Shown here piece by piece: positions 16,640 through 27,084 of a stretch of 64,000 nt of DNA; position 1 is the stretch's first letter; every line of letters starts with the position of its first letter. This stretch comes from Leclercia adecarboxylata (GTDB lineage Bacteria; Pseudomonadota; Gammaproteobacteria; Enterobacterales; Enterobacteriaceae). The stretch covers positions 3,286,001 through 3,350,000 of the forward strand of contig NZ_CP040889.1 in the NCBI RefSeq assembly GCF_006171285.1, written 5' to 3'. The position numbers and the translations under genes are program-made. Under the pieces are notes generated by a model. The model saw only the letters and a list, made by a program, of their open reading frames with translations, was not told the DNA's origin and ran no database searches.

Positions 16640-18169
16640 TTAGAACCCCTGAGCACTTGCGGTTACCAGTGCCGATTCTTCGGCCCGATCGCGAACAATA
16701 TCGGCGGTGAGTTTGCCGCCGGACATCACCAGAATGCGGTCAGATACCGCCATAATCTCTTTCAAATCCGAGGTGGAAAAGACCACCGCAATGCCCTGCT
16801 GCGAGAGCTGCACCATCATGCGGAACACGTCGGCTTTGGCCCCCACGTCGATGCCGCGCGTCGGCTCGTCGAGGAACAGCACCTTCGGGTTGGTCAGCAG
16901 CGAGCGGCCAATCACCACCTTCTGCTGGTTGCCGCCGCTGAGCGCCTGGATCTCCACCTCCGGGGTCGAGACCTTAATCGACAGGTTGCCGATGGTGCTG
17001 GCCACCACCTCCTGCTCGGCCTTTTGCGCGATGGCAAAGCCGCGCTGTAGCCGACGCCACAGGCTGGCGATGGTCAGATTGCTGGCGACCGACGAGCCGG
17101 GGAAAATCCCGGTGCGCTTGCGGTCTTCCGGTACCAGGCTCATCCCCATGCGGATGCGCTCGGCGGTGGTCAGCCGCTGGGGCACCGGTTTACTGTCGAG
17201 CCACAGCTTGCCGAGATAGTTGCGTTCGGTGCCGAGCATGCACTCGAACAGCTCGGTGCGCCCGGCCCCCATCAGGCCGTAGATCCCGACGATCTCCCCG
17301 GCGTTCACCTGGAAACTCACGTCGTTCACCACCGTATTCCCGGCGGCGTTCACGCAGGTAATGTGCTCCGCCTCCAGCACCGGCGCGCCAAAGGTGCGAC
17401 CCGGCTCGAGGAAATTGCTCACCGGATCGCTGCCCAGCATCTCGCGCACGATCCAGGGCACGTCGATCTCCTGCACCTTCGCCTCGGCCTGGAACTTGCC
17501 GTCGCGCAGAATGGTGATCACATCCCCTATCGCCATCAGCTCTTCCAGCCGGTGGGAGATATAGATGATGGTGACCCCCTGGCGGGTCAGCTCGCGGATC
17601 ACCCGAAACAGGATCTCCACCTCGGTTTTGCTGAGCGCCGAGGTGGGCTCGTCGAGGATCAGGATGTCGGCGTCCTCGGCCAGGGCTTTGGCGATCTCAA
17701 TCAGCTGCTGCTGTCCGACCTTCAGGTTGCCCACCAGCTCGCGCGGAGAGATAGGCTGATCGAGGCGTTTTAGCAGCTCTGCGGTGCGGGACTCCTGCTC
17801 TGCCTCGTTGATCGGCATGACCCCTTTTTGCAGCTCGCGGCCAAGAAAAACGTTCTCCGCCACGTTGAGGTTTTCAAACAGGTTCAGCTCCTGGTGCACC
17901 ATGCCAATCCCGTGGCGGGCGGCATCCCGGGTACTGGCGAACGTCACCTGTTTGCCGTTGAGCCACATCTCGCCGAGGCTCGGCTGCTGGACGCCGGCAA
18001 GGATCTTCATCAGCGTCGATTTCCCGGCCCCGTTCTCGCCGATAATCACGTTCACTTTGCCGCGCCAGACGCGGTAATCGACCTTATCCAGCGCCACGGT
18101 GCCGGGAAACAGCATCGAGATCCCGTGGGTGCTGAGGATAATGTCATCTGCCGGGCTCTCGCTCATCAC
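16640..18169 (-). CDS. Sugar ABC transporter ATP-binding protein (RbsA-like, two ABC domains)
   Basis: The 509 residues contain two nucleotide-binding domains. The first has Walker A GENGAGKST (about 44-52), signature LKVGQQQ and Walker B ILILDEPTSAL. The second has a degenerate Walker A region (YGLMGAGRTE), signature LSGGNQQK and Walker B VLFLDEPTRG. This is the normal RbsA/XylG layout. It overlaps the lipoprotein gene upstream by 4 bp, indicating an operon. Confidence 0.92.
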   Translation of the reverse strand: MMSESPADDIILSTHGISMLFPGTVALDKVDYRVWRGKVNVIIGENGAGKSTLMKILAGVQQPSLGEMWLNGKQVTFASTRDAARHGIGMVHQELNLFENLNVAENVFLGRELQKGVMPINEAEQESRTAELLKRLDQPISPRELVGNLKVGQQQLIEIAKALAEDADILILDEPTSALSKTEVEILFRVIRELTRQGVTIIYISHRLEELMAIGDVITILRDGKFQAEAKVQEIDVPWIVREMLGSDPVSNFLEPGRTFGAPVLEAEHITCVNAAGNTVVNDVSFQVNAGEIVGIYGLMGAGRTELFECMLGTERNYLGKLWLDSKPVPQRLTTAERIRMGMSLVPEDRKRTGIFPGSSVASNLTIASLWRRLQRGFAIAQKAEQEVVASTIGNLSIKVSTPEVEIQALSGGNQQKVVIGRSLLTNPKVLFLDEPTRGIDVGAKADVFRMMVQLSQQGIAVVFSTSDLKEIMAVSDRILVMSGGKLTADIVRDRAEESALVTASAQGF

Positions 18170-18774
18170 GGCGTCTCCTGTTTCAGTTCCAGCGCCGTCG
18201 CATCAACCGCTTTGCCCGCGTTCAGGGTAGCGGCGAACAGGACGGTGGCATCTTTGCCGCTCCAGCTGTCGTCGATTTTCGGCAGATGCTTCACCGCCTC
18301 GCGGTTCAGGGCGCGGGAGAGCTGGGCATACTGCACCTGGTTGGTAAATTCATCGAAGCGGAACCCGGCGGCGTCACGGATGGCGTTGCCGCGCATCACC
18401 GGCCCGCTCTGGATCTCCACCGGCTGGCCGTTCACCGTCATCACCAGCTTCTGCTCGCGTTCGTTGCTGGCATCCACGCGCTCCACCTTGCCGGTCAGGC
18501 GCACGAAGACGCTCTGTGGTTTGGCCGCAGGGGCGTTCAGCTGGGTGGAGAGGGCGCTGGCGTCCAGGGCATGATCCCTGGCGACGTCGAGGATCCGCGG
18601 CTGCCAGGTTTGTTGCGCGATCTGCTGTGGGGTCTTGTTGTCAAAGCTCGCTTTGGCATTGGGATCGGCAGGCATAATCGGCTTGCCGAACTCATCCAGA
18701 TCCACCACGGTGCAGGCCGTCAGCAACAGGGCGGCAGCGCCTGTCAGCGCGGCGCCCCATTGTGTTAAACGCAT
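18166..18774 (-). CDS. DUF2291 lipoprotein of a sugar ABC operon
   Basis: This 202-residue protein has a lipobox LLTAC (Cys21) after a hydrophobic signal, then an acidic N-terminus. DUF2291 proteins are often encoded within ribose- or apiose-type ABC operons; their role is unclear, probably periplasmic and membrane-attached. It lies between the binding-protein gene and the ATPase gene. SD GGAGGCAG precedes ATG 18774. Confidence 0.8.
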   Translation of the reverse strand: MRLTQWGAALTGAAALLLTACTVVDLDEFGKPIMPADPNAKASFDNKTPQQIAQQTWQPRILDVARDHALDASALSTQLNAPAAKPQSVFVRLTGKVERVDASNEREQKLVMTVNGQPVEIQSGPVMRGNAIRDAAGFRFDEFTNQVQYAQLSRALNREAVKHLPKIDDSWSGKDATVLFAATLNAGKAVDATALELKQETP

Positions 18775-18785
18775 ACTGCCTCCGC

Positions 18786-19850
<1,065 letters not shown>

Positions 19851-19862
19851 GATCCTGAGCAA

Positions 19863-20507
19863 TTATTCATCACAGATCAGGGTGACAACCGTGGCGTCCG
19901 AACGCAGCCAGTGCGCGGTAAATGCCTGATTTTGTGCAAAGGGGGGAAGGGGGCGGGTCAGTATTAAAGTCAGGGTGTCGTTGGTCAGAGCCGTGACGCG
20001 GGCGGACTCAAACCCCATCCAGGCCTGCACCTGAGGGAAGAGCGCTTTGAACAGACTCTCTTTGGCGCTGAACGCCAGGGTAAAGGCCAGGGAGAAGGGA
20101 AGACCGCACCCGGCCAGCACCCGGGCTTCCTGAACATCAATGACCCCGTCCTGAATCTCACGGGCTTCGCTTTCATCGATAATCGCCTCGCAATCAACCC
20201 CAATAAGGCCACCTTCGCGGCAGATCGCCACAGCCAGCGTGCCGCTGTGGGAGAGGCTACCGCTCACCCCCACAGGCCACAGCGGTTCCCCGCTGCTGCC
20301 GATGGCGGGAATGGCCTGGCGGTTCAGGGCGTGGAAGGCAGCGATGCGCCCGGCCAGATGGTCGGCTTTGCGCTTGCGCCCGGCGTCAGCCAGCTGGTGG
20401 TGGTGCGGGAGCCAGAGCAGATCGGCGTCGGTAAAGGTGGCCGGATCGAAGGTGATGCGGTGAAGGGTCTGCCCGGCGAGAAGAAATGTGGAGTGGTGAG
20501 TGTGCAT
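19863..20507 (-). CDS. entD: Enterobactin synthase component D, phosphopantetheinyl transferase
   Basis: This 214-residue Sfp-type PPTase contains GVDCEAIID (about residue 110; Mg2+/CoA ligands) and FSAKESLFKALFPQ (about 155-168). It loads the 4'-phosphopantetheine arm on EntF and EntB. In E. coli it is adjacent to fepA; here about 37 kb of FHL and accessory genes lie between them. It follows fhlA by 48 bp in the same direction, and I see no Fur box in front of it. Confidence 0.93.
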   Translation of the reverse strand: MHTHHSTFLLAGQTLHRITFDPATFTDADLLWLPHHHQLADAGRKRKADHLAGRIAAFHALNRQAIPAIGSSGEPLWPVGVSGSLSHSGTLAVAICREGGLIGVDCEAIIDESEAREIQDGVIDVQEARVLAGCGLPFSLAFTLAFSAKESLFKALFPQVQAWMGFESARVTALTNDTLTLILTRPLPPFAQNQAFTAHWLRSDATVVTLICDE

Positions 20508-20555
20508 GTTCTTCTCGCCGTGGACAAAAGGAGAGGTATTTTAGCCTGGTGTGAC

Positions 20556-22640
20556 TCAGGAGAGGACGTTTTTGTCGATCCCCAGGCGTTTCATCCGCGA
20601 CAGCAGGGTGGTGCGCTTGAGCCCCAGACGCTGGGCTGCGCCCCGTGGCCCGGCGATCACCCCGTTGGTCTCTTTCAGCACCCGCAAGATGTGCTGATAC
20701 TCCTCTTCCCCTTCGCGGATATCGCTGACGGGCGCTTCCGGCGCGGCACTGCTGGCGCGCTGGAAATCGATATCCGGCATCGAAAGCTGCAGGACGTTAC
20801 CGCGCGTCAGCAGCACCGCCCGCTCAATGACGTTTTCCAGCTCGCGCACGTTGCCGGGCCACTCCATCCGGCTGAGCTGGCGCAGGGTGTCCGCCGGAAT
20901 GCTGTCGATGTTGCGCCCCAGCCGGTGGGCAATCTTGAAGGTGAAAGATTTCACCAGCAGGGGAATATCTTCCGGGCGCTCGCGCAGCGGCGGGAGGTAG
21001 ATCGGGAAGACGTTCAGACGGTAATAGAGATCGCTGCGGAACTCGCGGTCGGCCACCATCTTCGTCAGGTCGCGGTTGGTGGCGGCAATCAGGCGCACGT
21101 CGGTGTGGATGATGCGGTTGCTGCCGAGGCGCTCAAACTCCTGCTCCTGCAGCACCCGCAGCAGTTTGGGCTGGAGTTCGATGGGCATATCGCCCACTTC
21201 GTCGAGGAACAGGGTGCTTTTGTCCGCCAGCTCAAAGCGGCCGATGCGCTGGGCGCTGGCCCCGGTAAAGGCCCCGCGCTCGTGACCAAACAGGTCGCTC
21301 TCCAGCAGGCCGGCAGGCATCGCCGCGCAGTTCATCTTCACCATCCGCCTGTCGCTGCGTCCGCTCAGGTTGTGGATGGCGCGGGCGATCAGCTCCTTGC
21401 CGGTGCCGGTCTCGCCAAGGATCAGGACGGTGCTGTTGCTCTGGGCCACCATCTCCACCTGCTTCATCACCGTCATCATGGCGCTGCTGCGGCCGATGAT
21501 TTCGCCGAAGTCGGTGGCGACGTTGTTGATCTGCTCGGTCAGGGCCAGATTCTCATCGATCAGCCGCTCCTTGAGGTGGCTGATTTCCCGGTAGGAGAGG
21601 GCGTTATCCACGGCGATGGCGACACGTTCGGCGATCTGGTTCAGCAGCTTCAGGTTGGTGGGGGTGAACACCTGAGCCTTGCACTGGGCCAGCTTCAGGG
21701 TGCCGAGCACGCGGTCGCGGAACATCAGCGGGAACAGGCACAGGGTCTGATCCTGCTCGCCCCACATATCAAACAGCATGCGTTCGTAGGGGGCGTGCTG
21801 ATCCCGGTGGTGCAGGTTAAGCATCAGCATCTGCTTGTTACGCATCACTTTTTCAGAAAGCGTACCCTTCTCATCCACCTCGCTCTGGTCGTGCAGGGGG
21901 GCATCTTTGTCCAGATAGTGGGTGGAGTAGACGATGAGCTTCCCTTTGCGGTCGCTGCGCAGCACCATGCTGATGGAATCAATGCCGAAGTTGCGCTGAA
22001 TTTCGCGGGAAACTTCCATCACCAGCTCATCAAGGTCGAGCTTCGACAGCACGGCGTTGGTGATGGCGACCAGCAGGCGAAAATCGTTACGCTCCCGCCA
22101 CAGCAGATCGTAGCTGTCGCTGTTGTGCAGCCGGGCCTGGATCTGCTCGACGGCCAGCCCGGCCGCCTGGGTCAGGGTCTGCAGGCGGGAAAAATCGGTA
22201 TCCGTCCAGGGCACATCCCGGGTGCGCAGAAACTCGCAGCCGCCCAGAATGCGGCCGTCGGCGGCAATCGGCGTCAGGCAGTAGTGGGCGAACGAGGGAT
22301 AGCGGTCGAGGGCGGCCAGCTGCGGCCAGGTCTCCTGGAAGGTCGCCGCCGTGCAGTGCAGCACGTCCGGGCGCGAAAGCATGCGGCGGAAAGGGCCGTT
22401 CGCCAGCATCGGCTCATCTTCATAGCGGATATCGCAACCCTGGTCGTCGGTGCAGTAGAGATAAACCCGGCGCGATTCCGACTGCCAGAGCAGTATGTGG
22501 ACGCTATCGGCGAGGTTTATCTGCCGGACGTGCTGGGTCAGCGCCTGCGCCAGGGCGCAAAGATCGGTCTGTTGCAGCAGGGTACGGGTAATATCGAACA
22601 GTCCTTGATCGATGGGATCGTTCGTGGGTGTATACGACAT
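20556..22640 (-). CDS. fhlA: Formate hydrogenlyase transcriptional activator FhlA
   Basis: The 694-residue protein matches E. coli FhlA (692). Two GAF-like formate-sensing regions occupy about residues 1-370. The sigma-54 AAA+ domain has Walker A GETGTGKE, the GAFTGA loop (GAFTGASAQ) and REFRSDLYYRLNVFP. The C-terminal Fis-type HTH is RLGLKRTTLLSRMKRLGI. It activates the sigma-54 promoters of hyp, hyc, hydN and fdhF seen in this window. It is last in hypABCDE-fhlA, as in E. coli. Confidence 0.96.
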   Translation of the reverse strand: MSYTPTNDPIDQGLFDITRTLLQQTDLCALAQALTQHVRQINLADSVHILLWQSESRRVYLYCTDDQGCDIRYEDEPMLANGPFRRMLSRPDVLHCTAATFQETWPQLAALDRYPSFAHYCLTPIAADGRILGGCEFLRTRDVPWTDTDFSRLQTLTQAAGLAVEQIQARLHNSDSYDLLWRERNDFRLLVAITNAVLSKLDLDELVMEVSREIQRNFGIDSISMVLRSDRKGKLIVYSTHYLDKDAPLHDQSEVDEKGTLSEKVMRNKQMLMLNLHHRDQHAPYERMLFDMWGEQDQTLCLFPLMFRDRVLGTLKLAQCKAQVFTPTNLKLLNQIAERVAIAVDNALSYREISHLKERLIDENLALTEQINNVATDFGEIIGRSSAMMTVMKQVEMVAQSNSTVLILGETGTGKELIARAIHNLSGRSDRRMVKMNCAAMPAGLLESDLFGHERGAFTGASAQRIGRFELADKSTLFLDEVGDMPIELQPKLLRVLQEQEFERLGSNRIIHTDVRLIAATNRDLTKMVADREFRSDLYYRLNVFPIYLPPLRERPEDIPLLVKSFTFKIAHRLGRNIDSIPADTLRQLSRMEWPGNVRELENVIERAVLLTRGNVLQLSMPDIDFQRASSAAPEAPVSDIREGEEEYQHILRVLKETNGVIAGPRGAAQRLGLKRTTLLSRMKRLGIDKNVLS

Positions 22641-22691
22641 GCGTTATATCCAGAGTATCCAGAAAAATGAGCGGCTTATGCGCCGCCCGAA

Positions 22692-23702
22692 TCAGCAAAT
22701 ACGCGGCAGTGGCTCGCTGTGGGGCAAATTCAGCGTCCGTTTTACGCCGTACAGCCCGGTGAGTCGTACCCCTTTGTGCTCAACCACCTCGCCGATAATG
22801 GCGGCGTTCCTTCCCAGAGGATGTGCCCGCAGCAGCGCCAGCACCCGTTCGGCGGCCTGGCGTTCCACCACGATAGCCAGCTTGCCTTCGTTGGCGAAGT
22901 TGAGCGGGTCAAGGCCCAGCAGCTCGCACGCGCCGCGCACGGCGGGCTTCACCGGCAGACTGCCTTCCTGTATTTCAATCCCGCAGCCGCTGCTGGCGGC
23001 AAATTCGTGGGCCACGGCATTCACCCCGCCGCGGGTGGCATCGCGCAGGGCTTTGATGCCGGGCTTGCCGCGCAGGGCCTGAATCAGCGGGGTCAGCACC
23101 GCGCAGTCGCTCTGCAGATCGCCTTCCAGCCCTAAGCCTTCGCGCAGATTCAGGATCGTGGCGCCATGATCGCCCAGGGTGCCGCTTACCAGCAATACAT
23201 CACCGGCGTGAATCTGACGCATCCCCCAGTTTACCCCCTCGGGAACGGAACCGATACCTGCGGTATTAATAAACACCTTATCCGCCGCGCCGCGCGGGAC
23301 GACTTTGGTATCGCCGGTGACGATGGTGATGCCCGCCGCCGCGGCGGTGGCGGCCATGCTGGTAACGATGCGCTCAAGGGTCGCCATCTCCAGCCCCTCT
23401 TCGAGGATAAACCCGCAGGAGAGCCAGCGCGGAATGGCTCCGCTTACCGCCACGTCGTTGGCGGTGCCGCAGACCGCCAGCTTGCCGATATCGCCGCCGG
23501 GGAAGAACAGCGGGTCAATCACGTAGCTGTCGGTGGAGAAGGCCAGCCGGTCGCCCTGAGCGGTCAGCTCGTGCAGCGGAATGCGGGCCTGATCTTCCTG
23601 TTCATCCAGCAGCGGGTTGCTGAAGGCGCGCATAAAAAGCTCGCCGATCAGCTGCTGCATCGCCTGTCCGCCGCTGCCGTGGGCGAGGGTAATCTGTTTC
23701 AA
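22692..23702 (-). CDS. hypE: Hydrogenase maturation factor HypE (thiocarbamate dehydratase)
   Basis: This 336-residue PurM/ThiL-type protein starts MKQITLAHGSGGQAM and ends in PRIC; the C-terminal cysteine receives carbamoyl from HypF and is dehydrated to thiocyanate for the NiFe CN ligands. DSYVIDPLFFPGGDIGKLAV is the ATP-binding loop region. It overlaps hypD by 4 bp. Confidence 0.96.
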   Translation of the reverse strand: MKQITLAHGSGGQAMQQLIGELFMRAFSNPLLDEQEDQARIPLHELTAQGDRLAFSTDSYVIDPLFFPGGDIGKLAVCGTANDVAVSGAIPRWLSCGFILEEGLEMATLERIVTSMAATAAAAGITIVTGDTKVVPRGAADKVFINTAGIGSVPEGVNWGMRQIHAGDVLLVSGTLGDHGATILNLREGLGLEGDLQSDCAVLTPLIQALRGKPGIKALRDATRGGVNAVAHEFAASSGCGIEIQEGSLPVKPAVRGACELLGLDPLNFANEGKLAIVVERQAAERVLALLRAHPLGRNAAIIGEVVEHKGVRLTGLYGVKRTLNLPHSEPLPRIC

Positions 23703-24820
23703 CTTTCACACTCCTGAGAACGGTACTGATACCAGGCGCTGCACGCCCCTTCCGATGAGACCATCAGCGCGCCAAAGGCGCTTTGCGGCGTACATTTCCC
23801 GCCAAACAGCGGGCACTGCGCCGGTTTGCAGCGTCCGGTCAGCACCTCGCCGCAGCGCGCTTCGGGGTCGTCACACACCGCCTGCGCCTGGGGGCTGAAG
23901 TGACGTTCGGCGTCGAACTGGCGATACGCCTCGGTAAGGTGCACGCCGGAGTGGGAGATCACTCCCAGCCCGCGCCATTCGCTGTCGCCCTCCACGCCAA
24001 ACACCTCGGCGATGGCGGCCTGGGCCACGGCGTTGCCCGCTTCCGGTACGATGCGGCGGTACTGATTTTCCACCTGGCTTATGCCAGCGATCTTCTGCTC
24101 CACCAGCATCAACACGCCCTGGAGCAGATCCACCGGCTCAAAACCGGCCACCGCCAGCGGGCGCTGATGCTCGGCGGGGATAAAATCGTAGGCGTGAGTG
24201 CCAATCACCATGCTGACGTGTCCAGGGGCCAGGAAGGCGTCGATGCCGTTTTCCGGCTGCTCCAGCAGGCTTTTCAGGACCGGGATCAGCGTGATGTGCT
24301 GGCAGAAAAAGAAGAAGTTCTGCACGTTCGCCGCTTTTGCCTGCCGCAGGGTCAGGGCGGTGGCGGGCATGGTGGTTTCAAACCCCAGCCCGAAGAACAC
24401 CACTTTGCGATCCGGGTTCTGCTGAGCCAGCTTCAGGGCGTCGGCGGGGGAGTAGATGATCCGCACGTCCGCCCCGCGCATCCGGGCATCCAGCAGCGAG
24501 CCGTTTTTCCCCGGGACCCGCATCGCGTCGCCGAAGGTGCAGAAGATCACCTCCGGGTGGCTGGCGATTTCGATGCAGGTGTCGATCCGCCCCATCGGCA
24601 GGACGCAGACCGGGCAGCCGGGGCCGTGAATAAACTCAATGTTGTCGGGCAGGAGCTGGTCCAGCCCGAACTTAAAGATGGCGTGGGTGTGCCCGCCGCA
24701 CACCTCCATAATGCGCAGCGGACGCGCGGCGGTGTAGGTTAAAAGCTCAGCCCTGGCTTTCAGGGCCGCGATCAGCTGCATTACCTTTTGCGGGTCGCGG
24801 TATTCATCAACAAAGCGCAT
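23699..24820 (-). CDS. hypD: Hydrogenase maturation factor HypD
   Basis: This 373-residue iron-sulfur scaffold protein shows CGGHTHAIFKFGLDQLLPD (about 41-60), GPGCPVCVLPMGRID (about 66-80) and C-terminal cysteines (CDDPEARCGEVLTGRCKPAQ) for the 4Fe-4S cluster. With HypC it assembles the Fe(CN)2CO group. It overlaps hypC by one base. Confidence 0.96.
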   Translation of the reverse strand: MRFVDEYRDPQKVMQLIAALKARAELLTYTAARPLRIMEVCGGHTHAIFKFGLDQLLPDNIEFIHGPGCPVCVLPMGRIDTCIEIASHPEVIFCTFGDAMRVPGKNGSLLDARMRGADVRIIYSPADALKLAQQNPDRKVVFFGLGFETTMPATALTLRQAKAANVQNFFFFCQHITLIPVLKSLLEQPENGIDAFLAPGHVSMVIGTHAYDFIPAEHQRPLAVAGFEPVDLLQGVLMLVEQKIAGISQVENQYRRIVPEAGNAVAQAAIAEVFGVEGDSEWRGLGVISHSGVHLTEAYRQFDAERHFSPQAQAVCDDPEARCGEVLTGRCKPAQCPLFGGKCTPQSAFGALMVSSEGACSAWYQYRSQECES

Positions 24821-25098
24821 CAGCGGGACTCCTCGCCAAACAGCAGCGACCCGACGTCCGGCTCCACTTCGAACATATTTTGCAGGGCGGCGAGGGTATC
24901 CAGCGCCTCCGCTTCGTCAATCACGCTCATGGCAAAGCCGACGTGGACCAGCACCCACTGCCCGAGACGGCTGTTGCCGCTTTCGTCACAATCGCCCACC
25001 AGGGTCAGATCCACGTCGCGCAGCACGCCGCAAACTTCGACGCTGGCCTGCATTCCGTCATGAATGGCGCTGATTTTTCCAGGAACGCCTATGCACAT
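24820..25098 (-). CDS. hypC: Hydrogenase maturation chaperone HypC
   Basis: This 92-residue chaperone begins MCIGVPGKI with the essential Cys2 and has [13 protein letters not shown] in the OB-like barrel. It carries iron between HypD and the HycE precursor. It overlaps the 3' end of hypB by 10 bp. Confidence 0.95.
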   Translation of the reverse strand: MCIGVPGKISAIHDGMQASVEVCGVLRDVDLTLVGDCDESGNSRLGQWVLVHVGFAMSVIDEAEALDTLAALQNMFEVEPDVGSLLFGEESR

Positions 25099-25961
25099 CG
25101 TTGCGCCTCCAGCCAGGCAAGCCAGGCGTCCATCCCGTCGCCGCGGGTGGCGGAGACTAACAGAATCTCAATCTCCGGGTTCACTTCCCGGGCGGCGGCG
25201 AGGCATTTTTCCACGTCAAAGCTGAGGTACGGCAGCAGGTCGACCTTATTGAGCAGCATGATCGACGCGGCGGCGAACATATGCGGGTACTTGAGCGGCT
25301 TGTCCTCGCCCTCCGTGACGGAGAGCACCGCCACCTTGTGACGCTCGCCGAGATCGAAGCTGGCCGGGCAGACCAGATTGCCGACGTTTTCAATAAACAT
25401 GATGCCGCCATCCGCGAGCGGCAGGCGCGCCATCGCGTCCCCGATCATCTGCGCGTCGAGGTGACAGCCCTTGCCGGTGTTCACCTGAATGGCGGGCGTG
25501 CCGGTGGCGCGGATCCGCTCGGCGTCGTTAACGGTCTGCTGATCGCCTTCGATCACCGCGCAGGGCACCTGCTGCTGTAAGCGCTTTAAGGTCTCGGTCA
25601 GCAGGGTGGTTTTACCGGAGCCGGGGCTGGAGACCAGATTGAGCGCCAGCTGGTGACGGGCGCTGAACAGGGTGCGGTTGCGCCGGGCAATCGCATTGTT
25701 TTTGCCGAGCACGTCCATCTCGATGTCGACCATTTTGCGCTGGCTGAGGCCGGGCGCATGGGTGCCCGCTTCGCCGTGGCCGTAATGCAGCTGGCCTTCA
25801 AGCGGCTCGGCAGGGGCAAAAGCCTGAGCGTCCACGCGGGTGATGCGCAGCGCCGGGCGTGTGGCCGGCGCAAAGGGGGCGCTGCGAAAAGCGGAGTGAG
25901 GATTATGCTCGTCGCCTTCAATATAGAGGTTGCCCTGATCGCAACCGCAGGTGGTACACAT
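25089..25961 (-). CDS. hypB: Hydrogenase nickel-insertion GTPase HypB
   Basis: This 290-residue GTPase starts with the high-affinity nickel motif MCTTCGC. The G1 loop is [11 protein letters not shown] (about 112-122), the metal site is [10 protein letters not shown] (about 163), and NKVDLLPYL is the G4 motif. It has no long histidine stretch. With HypA it inserts nickel into HycE. Confidence 0.95.
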   Translation of the reverse strand: MCTTCGCDQGNLYIEGDEHNPHSAFRSAPFAPATRPALRITRVDAQAFAPAEPLEGQLHYGHGEAGTHAPGLSQRKMVDIEMDVLGKNNAIARRNRTLFSARHQLALNLVSSPGSGKTTLLTETLKRLQQQVPCAVIEGDQQTVNDAERIRATGTPAIQVNTGKGCHLDAQMIGDAMARLPLADGGIMFIENVGNLVCPASFDLGERHKVAVLSVTEGEDKPLKYPHMFAAASIMLLNKVDLLPYLSFDVEKCLAAAREVNPEIEILLVSATRGDGMDAWLAWLEAQRCA

Positions 25962-25964
25962 GGT

Positions 25965-26315
25965 TTACTCCTGTTCAATTTCCAGACGCGTGATATGCAG
26001 CCCGTCGTCGGCGACGATATTCAGGTTTGCTCCGCCGCACTGCGGGCAGAGGCGTACGCGGTGGGTCACCAGCTCGACGTACGCTTTGCAGTCCTGACAC
26101 CAGCACTCCGCCTGCTGCTCTTCGAGATGCAGGGCGCAGCCTTCGGCGACCGTCTCCCGGCACACCAGCTCAAAACAAAACTGCAGGGCGCTGCTCTCCA
26201 CGCAGGAGAACGCCCCGACGCGCAGCCAGACGCCCGTTACGCGTTTGGCCTGGTGCTGATGAGCCTGTTTTTCGATCAATTCCAGCGCCTGCTGGCAGAG
26301 GGTGATTTCGTGCAT
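25965..26315 (-). CDS. hypA: Hydrogenase nickel metallochaperone HypA
   Basis: This 116-residue protein has the N-terminal MHE nickel site and a zinc knuckle with two CxxC pairs (CWCQDC and CPQC at about residues 71-92). It is the first gene of hypABCDE-fhlA and is divergent from hycA; a sigma-54 promoter precedes it. Confidence 0.95.
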   Translation of the reverse strand: MHEITLCQQALELIEKQAHQHQAKRVTGVWLRVGAFSCVESSALQFCFELVCRETVAEGCALHLEEQQAECWCQDCKAYVELVTHRVRLCPQCGGANLNIVADDGLHITRLEIEQE

Positions 26316-26348
26316 TGTGCTGTTCCCGGTGAAGTCTGGCCGGATAAA

Positions 26349-26363
26349 GCAATATTGATGCCA
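26349..26363 (-). promoter_or_regulatory. Sigma-54 promoter of the hyp operon
   Basis: Minus strand TGGCATCAATATTGC: GG and GC are separated by exactly 10 bp. It lies 34 bp from the hypA start. Confidence 0.82.
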
Positions 26364-26409
26364 TGTTTACGTAATGCCTGGCGAGAGGAGACAGGGCGCG
26401 CGGTCAAAG

Positions 26410-26430
26410 ATGACGAAATGACATGTCATT
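26410..26430. promoter_or_regulatory. Candidate FhlA upstream activating site, hyp-hyc region
   Basis: TGACG then AAATGACATGTCATT contains the palindrome AATGACATGTCATT, midway between the divergent sigma-54 promoters. The ATGAC/GTCAT elements recur at the hycA-hycB, hydN and fdhF sites. Confidence 0.6.
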
Positions 26431-26488
26431 TTTTGTGATCGCTGCGGCTTTAAAATTTATTTTCATTAAAAATCAATAAATTAAAAAA

Positions 26489-26503
26489 TGGCACGAAACG
26501 TGC
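26489..26503 (+). promoter_or_regulatory. Sigma-54 promoter of the hyc operon
   Basis: TGGCACGAAACGTGC has GG and GC separated by 10 bp. It lies 46 bp before the hycA ATG. Confidence 0.88.
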
Positions 26504-26548
26504 TTAAGGAAGCCAACTCTTTTACACATTACGCATCAGGTACGTCAC

Positions 26549-27007
26549 ATGACACTTTCCGAATTAAGTGAGAAAGCCAATATCATCGCCGGACAACAGC
26601 GGGTACTTCGCTCCCACTGGAACCACTACGGCAATTCATTGATTCAGGCCATCACGCTCTCTAAAGCCAGCCTGCACCTCACCGTGGGCTGTAACACCGA
26701 CAACGGGCTTGGCTTCTGGCTGTTCGACCACTTCCTTATCCGCGTGACGCCCGAGCAGGCGTTTAACGGCCACATCTTCAATTACACCGTTGAAGTGCGC
26801 GACAACCCGGAGTGCGTGCTGATTGGCCGCGCCCGCCTGAGCGACGACGGCATGCTGGACGACACGATCAACATCGACCAGCGCGAGGCGGTTCTGGACC
26901 ATTTCCTGAATAAAATCAGCGGGATTTACGCCGCGCTTTATCAGGCAACGCAACGCGGCGAATCCCTGACCCTCGCCGTACTGGCGCAGCACCACGCTGC
27001 GGTCTGA
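26549..27007 (+). CDS. hycA: Formate hydrogenlyase regulatory protein HycA
   Basis: This 152-residue HycA homologue begins MTLSELSEKANIIAGQQRVL. E. coli HycA dampens FhlA-dependent transcription by an unknown mechanism. It is the first gene of the hyc operon, right after the sigma-54 promoter. Confidence 0.93.
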   Translation: MTLSELSEKANIIAGQQRVLRSHWNHYGNSLIQAITLSKASLHLTVGCNTDNGLGFWLFDHFLIRVTPEQAFNGHIFNYTVEVRDNPECVLIGRARLSDDGMLDDTINIDQREAVLDHFLNKISGIYAALYQATQRGESLTLAVLAQHHAAV

Positions 27008-27060
27008 GCAGGGTGTCGACAGGTGTCGAAAATGACACTTCCGCCCGTTTTTCGTCAAAA
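27008..27060. promoter_or_regulatory. Candidate FhlA site between hycA and hycB
   Basis: The gap holds repeated GTGTCGA, AATGACACTT and TTCGTCAAAAATGAC elements. In E. coli FhlA also binds between hycA and hycB. Confidence 0.55.
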
Positions 27061-27084
27061 ATGACTATCACCAGAGGAAACCAG

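Noticed and set aside
20247..22670. An 807-codon open frame on the plus strand opposite fhlA and entD
   Set aside because: It is a codon-bias shadow of fhlA/entD in GC-rich DNA: low-complexity His/Gln/Ala/Gly composition, no recognisable domain, and the opposite strand is unmistakable FhlA.
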